Source of the DNA: a virus
Virus record (IMG/VR): IMGVR_UViG_3300021961_000522
Location: 1-26,940 of that record
Length of the DNA: 26,940 nucleotides
Reading direction: 5' to 3' (one strand)
Made by a program: the position numbers and the translations under genes. Below are positions 21,275-26,940 of the stretch, piece by piece. Numbering within the stretch: the first letter of the stretch is position 1; each line of letters opens with the position of its first letter. The notes beneath the pieces were generated by a model. That model saw only the letters and a program-made list of their open reading frames with translations, was not told where the DNA came from and made no database searches.

Positions 21275-23248
21275 ATGCCAACACAGAATCCTGATTATAA
21301 CACAAGTAAGAAAACGATAAAAAAAGATATATCATATCTTGGTAGAGAGTTTAGTTCTATCAGAAATAACTTGATTGACTTTGCTAAATCTTACTTCCCA
21401 AAAACATACAATGATTTTAATGAATCAGACCCTGGTATGATGTTTATTGAAATGGCTGCTTATGTTGGTGATATGTTAAACTTCTATGTTGATAATCAAT
21501 ATCGTGAAACTCTATTACATGCAGCAGAAGAAAAGAAAAACATTTTTAAGATTGCACAATCATTTGGATACAAACCAAAACTATCAACACCAGCTACAGC
21601 AATTGGTAGATTTACCGTTCAAGTTCCATCAGTTCAAGTTGGTGATTCATATCAACCTGATTTAACTTATGCACCTATATTAGATGCAGATAGTGGATTC
21701 TCTTCAAGAAACGGAACCACATTTAGATTAATGGATGATATTAATTTTAAAGCATCAAGTTCTTTAGATAGTATGGAAATTCAAGTTGCACAAACAAGTG
21801 GTACAACACCAACATATTTTTCTTTAACTAAAAGTGGTATATTAAAATCGGGTGAAGTAACAACACAAGAATTTAGTTTTGGTGGAGCAACAAAATTTGA
21901 TAAAATTATTTTAAATAATTCTAATGTAATTGATATTATAAGTTGTACCGATAGTGATGGAGATACTTGGTATGAAGTTCCATTTCTTGCACAAGATACG
22001 GTATTTAAATCAATAGAAAATTCAGAAAAGAATAGTCCTGATTTATCAACATATAAAAAAGAATCACCATTTCTTTTACAATTAATTAAAACACCAAAAC
22101 GATTTGTAAAATATATTCGTAGTGATGGTAAAGTAGAACTAAGATTTGGTGCAGGTATTAGTGATAATGCGGATGAAGAAATAATTCCAAATCCAGATAA
22201 TGTTGGTAGTTCACTTGGTACAGGTTTATCTAAACTTGATGAATCATTTGACCCAAGTAATTTCTTGAAAACAAGAACTTATGGATTAGCACCAAAAAAC
22301 ACAACATTAACAATTAAGTATTCTCATGGTGGAAGTATTCAAGATAATGCAGCAAGTAACACAATCACGAGAACTGATTCACCAACATTTACAATTGATG
22401 AAGATAATTTAAATTCTACTGAAGTGAACACGATGAAACAAAGTTTATCAATAACAAATCCTGTTCCAGCAACAGGTGGTTCTAACGGAGAAACTATAGA
22501 AGATACTCGACAAAATGCATTAGCTTATTTTGCATCACAAAACAGAGCAGTTACAAAAGAAGATTACGCAGTTAGAACATATTCGTTACCACAAAAATAT
22601 GGTAACATTGCAAAAACTTATATTATACAAGATGAACAATTAGAACAACATACAAAACTTATTATGAAAGAGGGCGAGATTGTTCAGAATGTTGGAACTC
22701 AACCAATAGCAAATCCATTGGCACTAAATATGTATGTTTTAGGATTTGATTCTAAAAAGAAATTAACTACTTTAAATAGAGCAGTAAAACAAAATTTAAA
22801 AACTTATTTATCTCAATATAGATTAATGACAGATGCAATTAATATCAAGGATGCATATATTGTAAATATTAGTGTAAGATTTAGCATCATCACACAAAGA
22901 GGATACAATAAAAACGAAGTATTATTAAAATGTATTGATGAAGTTAAAAAACATTTTAATATTGATAGATATCAAATTGGACAACCAATTATATTGAGTG
23001 ATATTGCATACAAGATTTCATTAGTGGATGGTGTGGCAAGTGTTGTTCCACCAACAGAAGATAATCCACAAAAACAAATGGTTGTGATAGAAAACAATTA
23101 TCAAACAGAAAGTGGATATAGTGGTCATGTTTATGATATACCATCAGCAACAAAAGATGGTGTAGTTTATCCATCATTAGACCCTTGTTGTTTTGAAATT
23201 AAATATCCAAATTCTGATATAACAGGTAGAGTAGTAGGAGACATTTAA
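21275..23248 (+). CDS. 6: gp6-like baseplate wedge protein
   Basis: The 657-residue product is almost the same length as T4 gp6 (660). The N-terminus has the conserved SIRNNLIDFAKSYFPKTYNDF, DPGMMFIEMAAYVGDMLNFY and QSFGYKPK. The C-terminal half includes EDTRQNALAYFASQNRAVTKEDY (about 409-431), the baseplate-J-type signature, then NIAKTYIIQD. gp6 dimers link the wedges into the iris ring around the hub. It follows gp25 by one base and runs into the next gene with overlap (TAATG). Confidence 0.9.
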   Translation: MPTQNPDYNTSKKTIKKDISYLGREFSSIRNNLIDFAKSYFPKTYNDFNESDPGMMFIEMAAYVGDMLNFYVDNQYRETLLHAAEEKKNIFKIAQSFGYKPKLSTPATAIGRFTVQVPSVQVGDSYQPDLTYAPILDADSGFSSRNGTTFRLMDDINFKASSSLDSMEIQVAQTSGTTPTYFSLTKSGILKSGEVTTQEFSFGGATKFDKIILNNSNVIDIISCTDSDGDTWYEVPFLAQDTVFKSIENSEKNSPDLSTYKKESPFLLQLIKTPKRFVKYIRSDGKVELRFGAGISDNADEEIIPNPDNVGSSLGTGLSKLDESFDPSNFLKTRTYGLAPKNTTLTIKYSHGGSIQDNAASNTITRTDSPTFTIDEDNLNSTEVNTMKQSLSITNPVPATGGSNGETIEDTRQNALAYFASQNRAVTKEDYAVRTYSLPQKYGNIAKTYIIQDEQLEQHTKLIMKEGEIVQNVGTQPIANPLALNMYVLGFDSKKKLTTLNRAVKQNLKTYLSQYRLMTDAINIKDAYIVNISVRFSIITQRGYNKNEVLLKCIDEVKKHFNIDRYQIGQPIILSDIAYKISLVDGVASVVPPTEDNPQKQMVVIENNYQTESGYSGHVYDIPSATKDGVVYPSLDPCCFEIKYPNSDITGRVVGDI

Positions 23249-24426
23249 TGTATTATTTTGAATACCCGATAACCGATACAACCATTTATGAGGGAAATGT
23301 AACTTCATCTTATAACACTGGTATCGACCAAATATTAGAAATTAGAAAAAATGTAAACTCAACAGGTACGACAGTAGATGTTTCTCGTATCTTAATAAAG
23401 TTTGATTATGGTTATATTTCATCATCAATACAAAGTGGAATTATCCCAAGTGATGCAAAATATTATTTAAATTTATATGATGCAAGTTCTGAGGAATTAG
23501 CAGTAGAACAAAGTATTTTTGCATATATCATTAGTGGTAGTTGGAATGGTGGAACAGGATATATGGATAGAGACCCTGTCTTAAGTGATGGAGCAAGTTG
23601 GAAGTATCGTGATAATGATACACAAAAAACTACATGGATGGGTGGAGATAATTTAACTCAAGGTGGTAGTTGGTTTACAAGTTCTGTATCTCAATACAAT
23701 GTTAGTGCTTCATATGATTTAGTTTATGAAACAAAAGATTTAAGAATGGATGTTACTGATTTGGTGAAGAATCATATTTACTCATCATCAGTTTATCCAA
23801 ATTATGGTTTTATAGTTAAGAGACAAAACTTACATACATCACAAAGTAGATTTAGTATCTTTGACCCAACAACCGCTACTGGTTCTGCAGAACATGATAC
23901 ATCTCAATTGGGACAATTAAAGTTTTTCTCAAGAGAAACCAATACAGTCTTTCCACCGAAATTAGAAATAGAGTGGGATGATTCAAGTTGGAGTACAGGT
24001 AGTTTATCTGAATTGAGTTCAACTAATTTAGAAAACTTAACAATTTATTTTAAAGGATTAAGAGAAGAATACAAACAAAATTCAAAAGTAAAATTTAGAT
24101 TAGTTGGTAGAGAATTGTATCCAACAAGAGGTTTTGATACAACACCAGCTGCACTTACCGTTAAAACTTTACCAAGTGGTAGTAGAGGTTTAACACAAGG
24201 AACTTATTACTCAGTTGTGGATAGTTTAACTGAAGATGTAATCGTACCATTTGGTACAGGTTCAATTGTGAGTTGTGATTCTACAGGTAATTACTTTAAT
24301 CTATGGATGAATGGATTTATGCCAGAACGATATTACAAATTTCAAATTAAAGTAGTGAGTGGTAGTGGAGCAGATGAAACTTCACAAGTGTATGATGATG
24401 ATTTTGAATTTAAAGTGGTGAGATAA
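23248..24426 (+). CDS. baseplate/virion structural protein
   Basis: The 392-residue product is beta-rich. The N-terminal two thirds (for example TDTTIYEG, VDVSRILIKFDYG, LRMDVTDLVKNHIYSSSVYPNYGFIVK, PPKLEIEWDD) resembles the DNRLRE-type jelly-roll domains of surface-binding proteins. The last third is Ig-like (LENLTIYFKGLREEY ... YYKFQIKVVSGSG). It occupies the place of gp7/gp8 in the T4 order, but no direct similarity to them is claimed. A peripheral wedge or adhesin role is plausible. Confidence 0.65.
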   Translation: MYYFEYPITDTTIYEGNVTSSYNTGIDQILEIRKNVNSTGTTVDVSRILIKFDYGYISSSIQSGIIPSDAKYYLNLYDASSEELAVEQSIFAYIISGSWNGGTGYMDRDPVLSDGASWKYRDNDTQKTTWMGGDNLTQGGSWFTSSVSQYNVSASYDLVYETKDLRMDVTDLVKNHIYSSSVYPNYGFIVKRQNLHTSQSRFSIFDPTTATGSAEHDTSQLGQLKFFSRETNTVFPPKLEIEWDDSSWSTGSLSELSSTNLENLTIYFKGLREEYKQNSKVKFRLVGRELYPTRGFDTTPAALTVKTLPSGSRGLTQGTYYSVVDSLTEDVIVPFGTGSIVSCDSTGNYFNLWMNGFMPERYYKFQIKVVSGSGADETSQVYDDDFEFKVVR

Positions 24427-24427
24427 A

Positions 24428-25051
24428 ATGCCCTATACAATAACACAAGCTAGAAAATCTGATTATTATACAAACATACAAGATGCAGATGAACAAAAGT
24501 TTCTTAAAGAAATTGAAACTAATAAACAAGAGTATGCAATTTCTGGTTCTGCTATTGATGCAGTTCAACAAGTTAGAGATGAAGATGGATTTTTATTATC
24601 ATATGAAGACCCAAAGAATCCTGGAGTTTCTATAGAGGAACCATATCAATATGTAAGATTACAAGTTACTCAAAGGTCTGCTGATAGATATAGGTTCCAA
24701 GAATTTTTCGGTAATGATGGTAGTGAGAAATCAGTATTTAAACAATTGATTAATGAAACAGATGATGAAACAGGAATTAATCCTGCAACTTCAAACAAAG
24801 TTATTCAAGATATTATAGATACAACAGACGAAATAGAAGAAGAAATAGTTATAGAAGCATTACCATCAGCAGAAGATTTTGAAATTGATTTATCTGATTT
24901 TGAAATAGATTTACCTCCAGTTCTTCCAGAATTAGAACTTGCACCACAAATAGATTTATCTCAATTATCAAGGTTTGGTGGTATGTTTGGTGGTATTGGA
25001 AACAATTTAGCAGATAGATTAAAAAACTTAATGGGCGGATATAGAGATTAA
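24428..25051 (+). CDS. baseplate/virion structural protein
   Basis: The 207-residue product has a globular N-terminal half (QARKSDYYTNIQDADEQKFL, GVSIEEPYQYVRLQVTQRS). A long acidic linker (TTDEIEEEIVIEALPSAEDFEIDLSD) contains the near-repeat FEIDLSDFEIDL, then PPVLPELELAPQIDL. The Gly/Met/Phe tail (RFGGMFGGIGNNLADRL) could pack in an assembly interface. No family recognised; location and style point to the baseplate. Confidence 0.6.
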   Translation: MPYTITQARKSDYYTNIQDADEQKFLKEIETNKQEYAISGSAIDAVQQVRDEDGFLLSYEDPKNPGVSIEEPYQYVRLQVTQRSADRYRFQEFFGNDGSEKSVFKQLINETDDETGINPATSNKVIQDIIDTTDEIEEEIVIEALPSAEDFEIDLSDFEIDLPPVLPELELAPQIDLSQLSRFGGMFGGIGNNLADRLKNLMGGYRD

Positions 25052-25053
25052 TA

Positions 25054-26940
25054 ATGATTAATTACGGATTAACACCTAAAGATAGAGAACAATTAGAATC
25101 CAAAAAGAATTTATATTCTGGTTTTGGAAGAGATAGTCGTGATTATATTCATTTGTATGTTTATAATAAACAAGGTACTCTTGTAGAAGATGAAATATTT
25201 TCAACAAATGTAGTTGATTTTACTGATGAAAAAACAATTAATTTAGATATTGGAACTCACTTAAGAGAACTTGGATATTCACAAGGAGAGTTTTCAGTTC
25301 AATATTTATTCCTTAGAAAAATAGCAGGTAAAGATGATACGGTTTTTATAAATGATTATGGTGATATTCATAGAGGTAAAATACAAACTAAAGTAGTAAA
25401 TGGAGTAACAAAATATTTCTCTACTAAAAAATTTGGTAATAGAAATTCACAAGCAGAATTAACTGAAATATTTCCAAAGGAAATGAAATATGTTTTCAAA
25501 AAAATATCTCAAGATAGAACCGAAGTAGAAATTAATTATCAAGATATTAAGAATGGAATCTATAGAAAAAATTTAAAAGAAATAAATAGAATTATAAATT
25601 ATACACCTACTAAACTTCCTGATAATGATGCGGGAACAATTAGATTTGATTTAACAGACCCTTATGTATTAGTTGGAAACTTTGATGAAAAAGATAGAGG
25701 ATTTACTGATGCGATGGTTGGGGGTGAAATATCAATTCAAGGTATTTATGAAATCAATGGTCGTATTATTCAAGAGGAAGAAATTATATATCCTGACCCA
25801 CCACCGCCAGACCCAATTGATATATTGGATGTGGATTATGTAAAAAAACAAGTTAAAGATAAAGTACCAACACCTTTTGTAGATATTGTTGAGGATTTCA
25901 GAGAAGAGTTACCAGAAGAAGATATAGTTTATGGTTGGGATGAATCAAGTAGCATATGTTTTGTAGGTGATACAAAAATAAAATTAAGTAACAATCGTAC
26001 CATACCAATCAAGATGATGAAACCAGGTATGAAAGTTAAAACTCAACAAGGGTATGCAAAAGTATTAAAGGTAACAAAAGAAAACTTACCTTATGGAGAT
26101 AGGTTTGTAAAATTTGGTAAACTCATTACAACAAATAGTCATCCAATCTTTTATAAAGGTGGTTGGTATCTTGCAAGTGAACTTGGTAAAGAATTTCATG
26201 GAGAACCTACTGATGTTTGGAATTTACAATTAGATAAACATCACACTATATATGCAGATAATGTGGTAAGTGCTACATTAAACAAATGGAAATCTGATAA
26301 TAATAAATCTTGGAAAGAAAGATTTTTTGAATCAAGAAATAGATTTAAAATGTTAAGACCTGCAGGACCAATACCTGGTGGTGGTAATTATAGTAGTATG
26401 GATGGGGAAGTTGGATTTACCGATGAAGGTGGTCTTACTTATGACGCTATACCTGAGGTAGGTGGATATTCCACTCCAAAGAGTACACCTTTTGTTAGTG
26501 ATAATGAAGTTGTTATGGATAGAGTTGTTCCAACATTAACAACAAAAGAAATTGTAAAACAAATAAAGGTTTCTCGAAACACACCTCTACCAATTGTAAT
26601 ACCAGAGATTCGTGAAGTAGTATCTGTTGATTATAAAGCAAAAATTATTGAGGTGTTAGACCATAATAGAGTTCGTGTTAATAAATCTTGGGAAGATATG
26701 TCATTAGAGAATAAAAATATTGGTGAAGATACATCAAAAGATATTTACCAAGATTTTATGGTTCAGTATATTAAACACCAAGTTGAAAGATTAAATACAT
26801 ATTTAGTTGCAGAAGGAACTTATAATTTAATTACAAATATGATTCCTAATCCAGATAATCCTGAATCAAGATTTGTAAAATTATATCAACCATTACCACC
26901 ACAAATTGAAACTATGGATTTATGTTATTTTGTGGAAGAA
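25054..26940 (+). CDS. large structural protein with embedded Hint domain (partial, runs off window)
   Basis: From ATG 25054, two bases after the previous stop, the frame stays open for 629 codons to the window end. Residues 1-245 look like a tail/baseplate beta protein. A proline hinge (YPDPPPPDPID) follows. Residues about 300-408 form a Hint-type domain: Cys302 in SSICFVGDTKI (block A), KPGMKVKT, then Thr360-Asn-Ser-His363-Pro (block B TxxH), and VWNLQLDKHHTIYADNVVS (block F). The terminal His-Asn and +1 Cys/Ser/Thr of inteins are not seen, so N-terminal cleavage as in hedgehog, rather than full splicing, is possible. A Gly/Pro linker and another structural part follow. Confidence 0.85.
   Translation, partial: MINYGLTPKDREQLESKKNLYSGFGRDSRDYIHLYVYNKQGTLVEDEIFSTNVVDFTDEKTINLDIGTHLRELGYSQGEFSVQYLFLRKIAGKDDTVFINDYGDIHRGKIQTKVVNGVTKYFSTKKFGNRNSQAELTEIFPKEMKYVFKKISQDRTEVEINYQDIKNGIYRKNLKEINRIINYTPTKLPDNDAGTIRFDLTDPYVLVGNFDEKDRGFTDAMVGGEISIQGIYEINGRIIQEEEIIYPDPPPPDPIDILDVDYVKKQVKDKVPTPFVDIVEDFREELPEEDIVYGWDESSSICFVGDTKIKLSNNRTIPIKMMKPGMKVKTQQGYAKVLKVTKENLPYGDRFVKFGKLITTNSHPIFYKGGWYLASELGKEFHGEPTDVWNLQLDKHHTIYADNVVSATLNKWKSDNNKSWKERFFESRNRFKMLRPAGPIPGGGNYSSMDGEVGFTDEGGLTYDAIPEVGGYSTPKSTPFVSDNEVVMDRVVPTLTTKEIVKQIKVSRNTPLPIVIPEIREVVSVDYKAKIIEVLDHNRVRVNKSWEDMSLENKNIGEDTSKDIYQDFMVQYIKHQVERLNTYLVAEGTYNLITNMIPNPDNPESRFVKLYQPLPPQIETMDLCYFVEE

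Noticed and set aside
25951-26290. A full splicing intein in the large structural gene
   Set aside because: No His-Asn end with following Cys/Ser/Thr, no homing endonuclease domain, and the segment is only about 108 residues; Hint-type cleavage is the more careful reading.
1-26940. CRISPR arrays, insertion sequences, integrase or attachment sites
   Set aside because: No regularly spaced direct repeats, no transposase or integrase motifs, and no duplicated tRNA 3' end were seen; the RNA genes look complete rather than att remnants.

Overview
The window is a stretch of an AT-rich, tightly packed tailed-phage genome of the T4-like (contractile-tail, myovirus) type. Nearly every gene lies on the + strand, with ATGA or TAATG overlaps between neighbours. 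The diagnostic genes are a gp55-like late sigma factor (17529-18251), a gp25-like baseplate wedge protein (20845-21273) and a gp6-like wedge protein (21275-23248). A TATAAATA late-promoter core (18734-18741) sits in front of the baseplate operon. The host cannot be fixed from sequence alone. Several phage proteins carry signal peptides ending in AQ or GQ and C-terminal beta-barrel signatures, so the host is Gram-negative, plausibly a marine member of the Bacteroidota/Marinimicrobia side of the tree or another AT-rich marine bacterium. Clear GGAG Shine-Dalgarno sites argue against a typical Bacteroidetes translation style.

Layout: (1) 1-3896, an envelope block: a membrane-anchored coiled coil, two CsgG-like secreted proteins, an outer-membrane beta-barrel candidate, a secreted basic protein with a glycine-rich hydrophobic tail, a membrane-anchored coiled coil, and two tiny membrane peptides absent from ordinary ORF lists. 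(2) 3893-8972, a metabolic and repair block: Nudix hydrolase, a probable virion protein, HExxH metallopeptidase, PD-(D/E)XK nuclease, HIGH-type nucleotidyltransferase, UV-damage endonuclease (UvsE family), small proteins and a second beta-barrel candidate. (3) 8980-9486, an RNA block: tRNA-Thr(UGU), a complete tmRNA (ssrA) and tRNA-Tyr(GUA), separated by only 1 and 4 bases. (4) 9545-16487, a membrane-anchored 3D-domain protein, then a DNA methyltransferase, a large unrecognised protein, a PLP-dependent fold-type-II enzyme and two glycosyltransferase-like proteins; this may be a DNA-modification or glycosylation cassette. (5) 16505-18365, HD hydrolase, a membrane-anchored small protein, the late sigma factor and a tiny membrane protein, closed by a hairpin terminator. 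(6) 18423-18644, the only convincing minus-strand gene, a small very hydrophobic protein. (7) 18799-26940, the late baseplate operon, ending in a large structural protein cut by the window end that contains an embedded Hint (hedgehog/intein-type) domain.

How it fits together: the late sigma factor probably drives the adjacent baseplate operon from the TATAAATA promoter. The RNA block could sustain translation late in infection. The repair and nucleotide enzymes support replication. The envelope block probably alters or opens the host outer membrane. The strongest candidates for something undescribed are the Hint domain inside a baseplate protein, the paired CsgG-like envelope block, the methyltransferase/PLP/glycosyltransferase cassette, and the phage tmRNA with a non-standard tag.
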